From positions 1-11,743 of the forward strand of contig DASWFO010000014.1 of assembly GCA_036394195.1 (NCBI GenBank): a stretch of 11,743 bases of DNA, read 5' to 3'. The notes under the pieces are model-generated. The model was not told where the DNA came from. It saw nothing but the letters and a program-made list of their open reading frames with translations, and made no database searches. The DNA is from DATJPD01 sp036394195 (GTDB lineage: Bacteria > Pseudomonadota > Alphaproteobacteria > CACIAM-22H2). The position numbers were made by a program, and so were the translations under genes. Below are positions 6,316 to 11,743 of the stretch, piece after piece. Within the stretch, counting starts at the first letter, position 1. Each line of letters starts with the position of its first letter.

Positions 6316-7164
6316 TCAGGCCGGTCCGAAGCCGTAGAGCTTGGCCGGATTGTCGGCGAGGATGCGGTTACGCGATTTATCGTCCGGCGCCCAGTCGAGC
6401 AGCGTGTCGAGCAGCACCGCGTCATCGGGCGCCTTGTCCTTCGGCACCGAGGGATGCGGCCAGTTGCTGGCCCATACCATGCGATCGGGCGCCAGCTTGA
6501 TCAGCGCCTTGGCCAAAGCGCCCACGTCGTCGTAGTAGGGCGGGCCCTTTTTCGAGACCTCGTATGGTGCCGACAGCTTCACCCAGGTGCGGCCGCCTTC
6601 CACCAGCCGCGCCAGAACGCGAAAGCCGGGATGATCGACGGGTACCGGCTCGAGGAATTTGCCGACATGGTCGATGACCAGCGTGCCTGGCAACCGCTTC
6701 AGCGTCGCTTCCCGCTCTGGCAGCTCGCGGCCGTCGAGCTGCAGCTGGATGTGCCAGCCGAATTCGTGGGCACGCGCGGCCATGGTCTCCAGGATGTCCC
6801 ACGGCAAGGCGCCGCCTTTCAGCATGTGAAAGCGGATGCCGCGCATCCCAGCCTTGGTCAGACGCTCCATCTCGGCGTTGGTGACCGAGGTATCGACGAC
6901 GGCGACGCCGCGGGCGTTGGCGCCCAGCGCCGCCATCGCCTCGAGCGTGCAGCTATTGTCGGTGCCGTAGGTCGATGGCTGCACGATCACCGTGCGTGAC
7001 AGGCCGAGGCGCTGCTGGAGCCGGCGATACTCCGGCACAGTGGCGGGCGGCGGCTTCAGCAGCGCCGTCGGCGCCATCGGGAACCGATCGTCGTAGAAGT
7101 GCATATGCGTATCGCAAGCGCCAGGGGGCGCCTTCAGCCGCGGGCGGGTGTCCTGTGGGGCCAT
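6316..7164 (-). CDS. COG3618 amidohydrolase, 2-pyrone-4,6-dicarboxylate lactonase (LigI)-like
   Basis: This 282-residue protein is a TIM-barrel hydrolase of the amidohydrolase_2/COG3618 group, whose members split lactones, for example LigI. The HxH motif is H20-M-H22 in CDTHMHFYD, GIRFH is at 109-113, and the strand histidine H166 lies in LVIDHVGKF. The family motif W-G-x-D-W-P-H-P appears as WASNWPHP (231-238), so the usual active-site aspartate is asparagine (N234). The ATG at 7162-7164 is chosen because AGGA lies a few bases upstream; a GTG at 7186-7188 would add eight residues. It is followed after 11 bases by putA and preceded, 94 bases away, by the binding-protein gene. No signal peptide is seen, so it is cytoplasmic. 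The substrate is unknown; a lactone or cyclic acid imported by the binding-protein system is a guess. Confidence 0.85.
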   Translation of the reverse strand: MAPQDTRPRLKAPPGACDTHMHFYDDRFPMAPTALLKPPPATVPEYRRLQQRLGLSRTVIVQPSTYGTDNSCTLEAMAALGANARGVAVVDTSVTNAEMERLTKAGMRGIRFHMLKGGALPWDILETMAARAHEFGWHIQLQLDGRELPEREATLKRLPGTLVIDHVGKFLEPVPVDHPGFRVLARLVEGGRTWVKLSAPYEVSKKGPPYYDDVGALAKALIKLAPDRMVWASNWPHPSVPKDKAPDDAVLLDTLLDWAPDDKSRNRILADNPAKLYGFGPA

Positions 7165-7209
7165 GATGTCCTCGTCGTGCCGGATCACACGCAGGATACA
7201 TGGCGGCGC

Positions 7210-7253
7210 GGCCGGGCTAAAGGCCGGCCACGCCTCGCCCGCCTTGCGCGGGC
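7210..7253 (-). terminator. Paired GC-rich hairpins after the binding-protein gene
   Basis: Six bases past the stop of the binding-protein gene (minus strand) lies a hairpin with arms at 7237-7242 and 7248-7253 (GCCCGC/GCGGGC, five-base loop). A second lies at 7210-7215 and 7224-7229 (GGCCGG/CCGGCC, eight-base loop). Neither is followed by a T-run, so they are weak candidates for intrinsic termination. They could instead attenuate or stabilise messages within the operon. Confidence 0.3.
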
Positions 7254-7258
7254 TGGAG

Positions 7259-8245
7259 CTACTCGAACTTCAGGCCGGCGTCCTGGACCAGCTTGGCGTA
7301 CTTGGCCATCTCGTCCTTTATATAGACCGAGAACTCCTCGGCCGAGGAGCCGACCGGCTCGAAGCCCTGGATGGTGAGACGCTGGCCCACATCCGGCATC
7401 TGGACGATCTTGGCGACCTGCGCTTCGAGCTTGTTGACGACATCGGGCGACGTGCGCGCCGGCGCCCAAATCCCATACCAGGAGAAGAACTCGAAATTGG
7501 CGAGGCCACTTTCCGCGACGGTCGGGATATCTGGGACGACGACGCTGCGGCTGGCGCTGGTCACGCCGAGCGCTTTCAGCCGGCCATCGCGCACCAGCGG
7601 CAGCGTGGACAGGATGGGATCCATCATCGCGTTGACCTGTCCGTTCATCACGTCGAGCAGGGCCGGTCCGCTGCCCTTGTAGACGACCGTGAGCATGTCG
7701 ACCCCGGCCATCAGTTTGAACATCTCCTCCGCGAAATGGCCGGCGGAGCCCAGGCCGGACGTGGCGAACGTGACTTCGCCCTGCTTGGACTTCGCCTTAG
7801 CGATGAACTCCTTGACGCTGTCGGCCGGAAAATCAGGGCGGGTGACGAACAACAGCGGACCCGACGCGATGAGGCTGATCGGCGCCAAGTCGCGTACCGG
7901 GTCGAACGGAAGCTCGCGAAAGACAAAAGGATTGAGGACCAGAATAGACGCGTTGACGAGCAGCGTGTAGCCGTCCGGCGTCGCGTGCGCGACGAACTCG
8001 CTGCCGATGTTGCCCGAAGCGCCGGCCCGGTTTTCGACCACGAAGCGCTGCCCGAGCTCCTCGCTGAGCTTCTGCGCCATCAGCCGCCCGACGGCGTCGA
8101 CCGCACCCCCCGGGGCGTGCGGGACGACGATCTTGACCGGCCGGTTGGGATAGACTTGGCCCGACGCCGAAGACGATGCCGTGAGCCACAGCCCGACGAG
8201 TGTGCCAACGGCGCAACACCACCCTATCCCCGCGCCCGGCCGCAT
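7259..8245 (-). CDS. Bug/TctC family tripartite tricarboxylate transporter substrate-binding protein
   Basis: This 328-residue exported protein belongs to the Bug (TctC-like) family of periplasmic binding proteins for carboxylates and similar ligands. The N-terminus is a signal peptide with a hydrophobic core at about 9-22 and a small-residue region ASSSASG, with cleavage likely near 27-30. The mature part opens with YPNRPVKIVVPHAPGGAVDAVGR (about 32-54), the ligand-loop region of the family, and continues with VENRAGASGNIG (70-81) and DGYTLL (91-96). A GGGGGGAA ribosome site precedes the ATG at 8243-8245. No TctA or TctB permease gene is nearby, which is common because Bug genes are often orphans. 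It heads the minus-strand unit with the amidohydrolase and putA. The ligand is unknown; the neighbours suggest a substrate for these enzymes. Confidence 0.93.
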   Translation of the reverse strand: MRPGAGIGWCCAVGTLVGLWLTASSSASGQVYPNRPVKIVVPHAPGGAVDAVGRLMAQKLSEELGQRFVVENRAGASGNIGSEFVAHATPDGYTLLVNASILVLNPFVFRELPFDPVRDLAPISLIASGPLLFVTRPDFPADSVKEFIAKAKSKQGEVTFATSGLGSAGHFAEEMFKLMAGVDMLTVVYKGSGPALLDVMNGQVNAMMDPILSTLPLVRDGRLKALGVTSASRSVVVPDIPTVAESGLANFEFFSWYGIWAPARTSPDVVNKLEAQVAKIVQMPDVGQRLTIQGFEPVGSSAEEFSVYIKDEMAKYAKLVQDAGLKFE

Positions 8246-8329
8246 TGATTCCCCCCGCCGATGTCGTGCTTTCCCAGCACCATGTTAGACCAGCCGTGCC
8301 GCAGAAGCGACCATCGTGCCGGTCCCAGG

Positions 8330-8370
8330 CCAAGAAAACTAAATGCTCTGTTTAAAAGATATACTTTGCC
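8330..8370. promoter_or_regulatory. AT-rich island between divergent genes, probable promoter region
   Basis: The 178-base gap between the binding-protein start (8245) and the exporter start (8424) contains a 41-base stretch with about 32 percent GC, in sharp contrast to its surroundings. It includes TATACT (8360-8365), a possible -10 for the plus-strand exporter, although no good -35 is visible 16-18 bases upstream. It may serve both divergent genes. The rest of the gap shows nothing else I can name. Confidence 0.35.
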
Positions 8371-8423
8371 TTGCGACACCGTGACTTCCACCCTGACGGC
8401 GGACGATCCGGAGGAGCGCGGAG

Positions 8424-9815
8424 ATGAGCAAGACCCACGCAGACAATTGGGTCAAACCCGCCGCGAGCGGTTGGGATGAGTTGTGGCTCAAAGAGGATTG
8501 GTGGGCGATCTGGCTGGGTATCGGGATCATCTGCATCGCCTATATATTGTTTGCGAACGGCGGCAGCCTCTCCTGGCTCGCCGTGACCCCGGCGAAGTGG
8601 TCCAATCTCGCGCAGCTGGGCGGGCACTTCGCGGCGAATTTTGACCGCTACCTGGCCCAGTTCATCGTCTGGCTCGCCGCGTTCACCGCCGCGACGGCGA
8701 TCCTCGGCCGCAAGCCGGCCGAGTTCGTTCCGTCCTTCACCTTTCTTTATGTCGCGTCGGTCGCGATCTTCGCGGTCGGCCAGTGGGACCGGGCCAGCAC
8801 GTACAATCTCGAGCCGCCGCTGGTGGCGCTGGCGCTGGGCCTCCTGATCTCGAACGTCATCGGGCTGCCACGCTGGTTCGACGCCGGCTTCCGCGTCGAG
8901 TTCTACGTCAAGACCGGGATCGTGCTCCTCGGCGCCACCCTGCCGTTCACACTGATCGTGTGGGCCGGGCCGATCGCGATCCTCCAGGCGTCGATCGTCT
9001 CGATTGTGACCTTTCTGGTGATCTTCTTCACCGGACGCACACTCGGCCTCGATCGCCGGCTGTGCGCGACCTTGGGCGCCGGCGGTGCGGTGTGCGGCGT
9101 GTCCGCGGCGATCGCGATTGCCGGCGCGGTCGGGGCCAAGAAAGAGGATGCGCCGATCGCCATCACGCTCGTGATCCTGTGGGCGATCGTCATGATCTTC
9201 GTCCTGCCGCTGGTGTCGCGCGCGCTTGGTCTCCCCGCCGGCGTCGCCGGGGCCTGGATCGGCACGTCCGAATTCGCGGACGCCGCAGGCTTCGCCGCGG
9301 CCCAAGCTTACGCCGATCTCGTGGGGAAGGTCCCGGGCATCAGCGGCACCGGCGATCAAACCATTTGGGCGTTCACCCTCATGAAGGTGGTCGGCCGCGA
9401 CGTCTGGATCGGCATCTGGGCCTTCGTGCTGGCGATCATTTCGATCACCCGCTGGGAGGCCACCGAGGCCGGACGACCGGCCGACGCCGGCCAGATCTGG
9501 TGGCGGTTCCCGAAATTCGTGATCGGGTTCCTCGTCGCATCGATCTTCATCACGGTCGTGGCCAGCGGCTACAGCATGACGGATTTCGACAAGATCGTGA
9601 CCCCGGCGCTGGTGGCACCAGTGAAGAACATGCGGACCTGGGCGTTCATCTTCTGCTTTCTCAGCATCGGCCTGACGACGCGCCTTGGCGACCTCGCCAA
9701 TGCCGGCCGCAAGCCCTTCGTCGCATTCACATCGGGCGTGGTCGTGAACGTCGTGCTCGGGTTCATCCTCTCGACCATCGTGTTCGCCACCCACTGGGAG
9801 GCCCTCACGCGCTGA
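8424..9815 (+). CDS. YeiH/Cons_hypoth698 family putative sulfate exporter, long form
   Basis: This 463-residue inner-membrane protein belongs to the YeiH (PF03601) family, annotated as putative sulfate exporters although the substrate is not well proven. The family core begins near 130 (EPPLVALALGLLISNVIG). It includes VKTGIVLLGATLPF (162-175), the conserved glycine-rich GAGGAVCGVSAAIAI (218-232), TSEFADAAGFAAA (281-293) and FCFLSIGLTT (410-419). About ten or more membrane segments are likely. The first 125 residues add an extension with three hydrophobic stretches (about 27-45, 78-95, 103-120), longer than the roughly 350-residue E. coli-type protein. GGAGGA (8410-8415) is a strong ribosome site eight bases before the ATG. 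The next gene follows after three bases, so the two are co-transcribed. A role in sulfite, sulfonate or taurine metabolism is possible, but nothing in the window shows it. Confidence 0.88.
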   Translation: MSKTHADNWVKPAASGWDELWLKEDWWAIWLGIGIICIAYILFANGGSLSWLAVTPAKWSNLAQLGGHFAANFDRYLAQFIVWLAAFTAATAILGRKPAEFVPSFTFLYVASVAIFAVGQWDRASTYNLEPPLVALALGLLISNVIGLPRWFDAGFRVEFYVKTGIVLLGATLPFTLIVWAGPIAILQASIVSIVTFLVIFFTGRTLGLDRRLCATLGAGGAVCGVSAAIAIAGAVGAKKEDAPIAITLVILWAIVMIFVLPLVSRALGLPAGVAGAWIGTSEFADAAGFAAAQAYADLVGKVPGISGTGDQTIWAFTLMKVVGRDVWIGIWAFVLAIISITRWEATEAGRPADAGQIWWRFPKFVIGFLVASIFITVVASGYSMTDFDKIVTPALVAPVKNMRTWAFIFCFLSIGLTTRLGDLANAGRKPFVAFTSGVVVNVVLGFILSTIVFATHWEALTR

Positions 9816-9818
9816 GCC

Positions 9819-10025
9819 ATGGACACCGAACAGCATATGCCCCAATGCCGCGACTGCCGGCATTTTCGAAACGATCCCGAATACCTGGAGGCGGTCTTCA
9901 AAGGGCTCGCGAGCCTGAGCTCGGCCTATGCATCGGTGCGGGCCGACGACGGGATCTGTCTGCGCCACGACCGCTATCTCGGCGCCGGGTCGTGGTGCGG
10001 AGAATTCTCGACCCGCGCTGGCTGA
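9819..10025 (+). CDS. Small four-cysteine, probably zinc-binding protein
   Basis: This 68-residue soluble protein starts three bases after the exporter stop and is probably translated by coupling. Its cysteines are C10 and C13 (CRDC followed by RHF), C47 (DGICLRH) and C60 (SWCGEF), a C4 arrangement that suggests one bound zinc. Between them is a conserved-looking helix (DPEYLEAVFKGLASLSSAYASVR, about 19-41). I recall similar small proteins in other alphaproteobacteria, but I know no function for them. The ATG at 9837 (MPQC) is an alternative start. The codon pattern and the motif make it a real gene despite its size, and the pairing with a YeiH-type transporter is its only functional hint. 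Confidence 0.75.
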   Translation: MDTEQHMPQCRDCRHFRNDPEYLEAVFKGLASLSSAYASVRADDGICLRHDRYLGAGSWCGEFSTRAG

Positions 10026-10030
10026 TCGCG

Positions 10031-10068
10031 AGCGGCGCCGCCAAGCTTGACGGGTAGGCGGCGCGGCT
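10031..10068 (+). terminator. GC-rich stem-loop after the small cysteine protein gene
   Basis: Arms GCGCCGCC (10035-10042) and GGCGGCGC (10057-10064) pair perfectly around a 14-base loop, and AGC/GCT (10031-10033, 10066-10068) extend the stem beyond one mismatch. It lies six bases downstream of the stop and upstream of fixJ. No T-run follows, so intrinsic termination is only possible, not shown. Confidence 0.35.
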
Positions 10069-10081
10069 ATACCCGGTATAG
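10067..10081. repeat. Perfect 7-1-7 palindrome just before fixJ
   Basis: CTATACC (10067-10073) and GGTATAG (10075-10081) are exact reverse complements around a single C. The palindrome ends three bases before the fixJ ATG and occupies the place where a ribosome site would be; no Shine-Dalgarno sequence is visible. It may be an operator overlapping a -10 element, or an RNA hairpin limiting translation of fixJ. Confidence 0.55.
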
Positions 10082-10084
10082 CAG

Positions 10085-10705
10085 ATGACATCCCATCGCC
10101 TGATCTACGTCGTGGACGACGACGACGCGGTGCGCGACTCGCTCCAGGCGCTTCTTGAATCCAAGGGATATCAAGTCGCGTCCTGCGCCTCCGCCGCGGC
10201 CTTCCTCAAGTCCTACAAGCCGGGGCCGGTGTGCTGCGCCATCGTGGACGTCCAGATGCCGGGCATGGATGGCATGGCCCTGCTCGCCAAGGTCAAGGAC
10301 ACGGGGTTGGCCATCCCGATCATCGTCGTCACCGGGCACGGCGATATCCCGCTGGCCGTCCGGGCGATGAAAGCCGGAGCGGTCGACTTCATCGAAAAGC
10401 CCTATTCGAACGACGCCATTCTCGATGTGCTGGGCCGGGCTTTTGCATCCGTGCAGTACGGCGGCGGCGAGGCGGCGCCGGCGGAAGTGGCGGCCCGGAT
10501 TGCCGGCCTCACCGCGCGGGAACGCGACGTGCTGGCCCAACTCGTCGTCGGCAACCCCAACAAGATCATCGCGCACGAGCTGAAGATCAGCCCCCGTACG
10601 GTCGAGATCCATCGCGCCAACCTGATGAAGAAAATGCAGGCGGACAGCCTGTCCCACCTGATCCGCATGGCGCTGGCGGCCGGCATCGGCGGCAAGTCGC
10701 GGTGA
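10085..10705 (+). CDS. fixJ: FixJ family response regulator
   Basis: This 206-residue two-domain regulator is close to FixJ, which in rhizobia is phosphorylated by the oxygen sensor FixL at low oxygen and activates fixK and nifA. The receiver domain (1-125) has the acidic cluster D11-D14, phosphoacceptor D55 in AIVDVQMPG, T83 in VVTGHGD and K105 in AVDFIEKPY. The FixJ-like stretch AMKAGAVDFIEKP is nearly identical to that of S. meliloti FixJ. The LuxR-type helix-turn-helix is at about 141-200 (LTARERDVL, NKIIAHELKISPRTVEIHRANLMKKM). The ATG at 10085 gives the usual family N-terminus. It precedes a stand-alone receiver gene and a fixK-like gene. The fixL gene that normally sits beside it is absent; upstream is a YeiH-type exporter pair. 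An orphan or remote kinase must phosphorylate it. Confidence 0.92.
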   Translation: MTSHRLIYVVDDDDAVRDSLQALLESKGYQVASCASAAAFLKSYKPGPVCCAIVDVQMPGMDGMALLAKVKDTGLAIPIIVVTGHGDIPLAVRAMKAGAVDFIEKPYSNDAILDVLGRAFASVQYGGGEAAPAEVAARIAGLTARERDVLAQLVVGNPNKIIAHELKISPRTVEIHRANLMKKMQADSLSHLIRMALAAGIGGKSR

Positions 10706-10752
10706 CTACGTAGTTTTCCCTAGTTTGCCCGGCCGGAGGCCGGACCTAGATT
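10705..10752 (+). promoter_or_regulatory. FixJ-box-like site and -10 before the stand-alone receiver gene
   Basis: The sequence CTACGTAGTTTTCCCTAGTT (10706-10725) contains the TACGTAG core and the following T/C run typical of FixJ binding sites as I know them from fixK promoters. ACTACGTAGT (10705-10714) is also a perfect palindrome. A possible -10, TAGATT (10747-10752), lies about 34 bases from the box centre and places the start of transcription almost at the ATG (10759). No ribosome site is visible, so a leaderless message is possible. A short hairpin (CCGGCC/GGCCGG, 10729-10743) lies between. Confidence 0.65.
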
Positions 10753-10758
10753 GCACCC

Positions 10759-11133
10759 ATGAGCGCGCCACCGACTGGGACGATTTTCATCATCGACGAT
10801 GATGAAGTGGTTCGCGATTCTCTGAAGGCGCTGCTCGAGGCCCGCAACTTCGCGACGGTCGACTTCCCGTCGTGCCAGGACTTCCTCGCGCGGCGCGATG
10901 GCACGAGGCCCGGCTGCCTCATCCTCGACATTCATATGCCCGAAATGACGGGCCTCGACCTGTTGGCCAAGCTTCGTGGTAAGGGCGATCGCATCCCGGC
11001 GATCCTGATCACCGGCCGACGCGAGTCGACGTCCCAGGCCCAGGCCGACGCGCTTGGGGCCGTGGCGCTCCTCGACAAGCCGATCTCGCATCCGGCCTTG
11101 TTCGCCGCCATTACCAGGGCTTTGGCCGCCTAG
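10759..11133 (+). CDS. Single-domain response regulator (receiver only), FixJ-receiver-like
   Basis: This 124-residue protein is a complete receiver domain with no output domain. The acidic pocket is D13-D15 (FIIDDDE), the phosphoacceptor is D57 in CLILDIHMPEMTG, the switch threonine is T85 in ILITGRRE and the conserved lysine is K107 in LLDKPIS. It resembles the FixJ receiver more than CheY. It stands between fixJ and fixK, as I recall for a Bradyrhizobium japonicum cluster in which such a gene is a direct FixJ target. Without an output domain it may act as a phosphate sink or feedback modulator of the FixL-FixJ relay, in the manner proposed for FixT, or as a partner in another relay. A FixJ-box-like site precedes it, so low oxygen probably induces it. 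The role is inferred from position. Confidence 0.88.
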   Translation: MSAPPTGTIFIIDDDEVVRDSLKALLEARNFATVDFPSCQDFLARRDGTRPGCLILDIHMPEMTGLDLLAKLRGKGDRIPAILITGRRESTSQAQADALGAVALLDKPISHPALFAAITRALAA

Positions 11134-11150
11134 CGATCCACCGCCACGGC

Positions 11151-11190
11151 CTACGTAATATCCCCTAAGTACAATTCCGAAATTTTCCGG
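11151..11190 (+). promoter_or_regulatory. FixJ-box-like site upstream of fixK
   Basis: CTACGTAATATCCCCTAAGT (11151-11170) matches the box before the receiver gene at 15 of 20 positions, including the CTACGTA core and CCCTA. A weaker TTTTCC-containing stretch follows (11171-11190) and could be a second, lower-affinity site. A possible -10 is TACCCT (11206-11211). The box ends 80 bases before the fixK ATG. This is the position expected for FixJ activation of fixK. Confidence 0.65.
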
Positions 11191-11250
11191 CGCCGCCGAT
11201 CCCCGTACCCTGCCTCGCAGCGGAGACATCGAGCCATAGGGGCGACGGAC

Positions 11251-11743
11251 ATGACGGCACTTGCGACACGGCAGGCTCAGCACAATGCTCGCGCACCCGC
11301 GAGCCGCGACCGCCCAGCCTATCTTCGGCCGGTTCCGCCGAGCTGCGACGCCGCGACGATCGCGGCGGAGCTGGACGACATCGGATCGCTCATCACGTAT
11401 CCGCGCGACAAGACCGTGGTCCAAGAGAGCGACCGGGTCGATCATATCTTCAAGGTTGTGAGCGGCGCGTTGCGCTCGGTGCGCCTGCTGGCCGATGGAC
11501 GCCGCTGCGTGACGAATTTCCTGCTTCCTGGAGATTTTTTCGGCTTCTTGGACGGCGACCATGCGGCGCACACGATCGAGACGCTTGGCGATGTGCGGCT
11601 CGTGCGCTATTCCCGCGCCGCGTTCGAGGCCCTGCTCGACCGCAATCCGCGCGCCGTCCGGCACTTTTTCGACATGATGTGCGGCAAGCTGTCGGCCGCG
11701 CAGGACCGGCTGGTGCTGCTCGGCCGCAAGAGCGCGCTCGAAC
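11251..11743 (+). CDS. fixK: Crp/Fnr family regulator, FixK-like (5' part, runs off window)
   Basis: The frame opens with ATG at 11251, has AGGGG (11238-11242) as ribosome site and stays open to the window end, giving 164 residues of a protein that usually has about 230. The sensory beta-barrel (about 42-135) includes IFKVVSGALRSVRLLADGRR (66-85) and NFLLPGDFFGF (89-99). The start of the dimerisation helix is visible (VRHFFDMMCGKLSAAQDRLVLLGRKSALE, 136-164), with the family's LLGRKSALER-type motif just before the missing DNA-binding domain. Only three cysteines (32, 86, 144) are seen. The N-terminal FNR cluster is absent, so it should not sense oxygen through an iron-sulfur centre. It is probably controlled through transcription by FixJ. 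In rhizobia FixK activates cbb3 oxidase and microoxic genes. Confidence 0.85.
   Translation, partial: MTALATRQAQHNARAPASRDRPAYLRPVPPSCDAATIAAELDDIGSLITYPRDKTVVQESDRVDHIFKVVSGALRSVRLLADGRRCVTNFLLPGDFFGFLDGDHAAHTIETLGDVRLVRYSRAAFEALLDRNPRAVRHFFDMMCGKLSAAQDRLVLLGRKSALE

Noticed and set aside
7148..8248. Open frame of 366 codons antisense to the Bug binding-protein gene
   Set aside because: Charged, motif-free translation; the minus strand has a signal peptide and family motifs.
8352..10091. Open frame of 579 codons on the minus strand, antisense to the exporter and small cysteine protein genes
   Set aside because: It is rich in Asp, Arg, His and Gly with no recognisable domain, covers two well-supported plus-strand genes and is what high third-position GC produces by chance.
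11261..11461. Open frame of 66 codons on the plus strand near the right end
   Set aside because: It is a shadow of the fixK-like frame starting at 11251, which remains open to the window end and has clear Crp/Fnr motifs.

Overview
The window is strongly GC-rich, gene-dense DNA that looks like an alphaproteobacterial chromosome. A Bradyrhizobium-type fixJ - single receiver - fixK order, a Bug-family binding protein and a PutA without an N-terminal DNA-binding domain suggest Hyphomicrobiales or Rhodospirillales. No rRNA, tRNA, CRISPR array, transposase or insertion sequence was seen. No stretch longer than about 180 bases lacks a gene.

Left part (1-2121): a DUF4126 membrane protein (minus strand) diverges from a TAXI-type TRAP substrate-binding protein (plus strand). 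The 65-base gap holds a perfect 9-3-9 inverted repeat. Just after the TAXI gene lie two short pieces that read as a broken, partly inverted DUF3237 gene.

Metal cassette (2122-3167): merR diverges from merT, which overlaps a small cysteine-rich GDCCVxC-family gene. Between merR and merT is a MerR-type promoter with a 19-base spacer and a dyad. No merP or merA is present. The last gene of the cassette interlocks its stop codon with that of putA.

Catabolic operon (8245 to 3164, minus strand): a Bug/TctC-type periplasmic binding protein, a COG3618 amidohydrolase of the LigI type, and a bifunctional PutA (proline dehydrogenase plus glutamate semialdehyde dehydrogenase). The last two are 11 bases apart. 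They may form one uptake and degradation unit.

Right part (8424-11743, plus strand): a YeiH-family putative sulfate exporter with a long N-terminal extension is followed three bases later by a tiny four-cysteine protein. Then come fixJ, a stand-alone receiver protein and a truncated-by-window fixK-like Crp/Fnr regulator. Matching FixJ-box-like sequences lie upstream of the receiver gene and of fixK, which suggests that FixJ drives both. No fixL is present in the window.

Analysis was by reading only. Family names come from recognised motifs and not from database searches.
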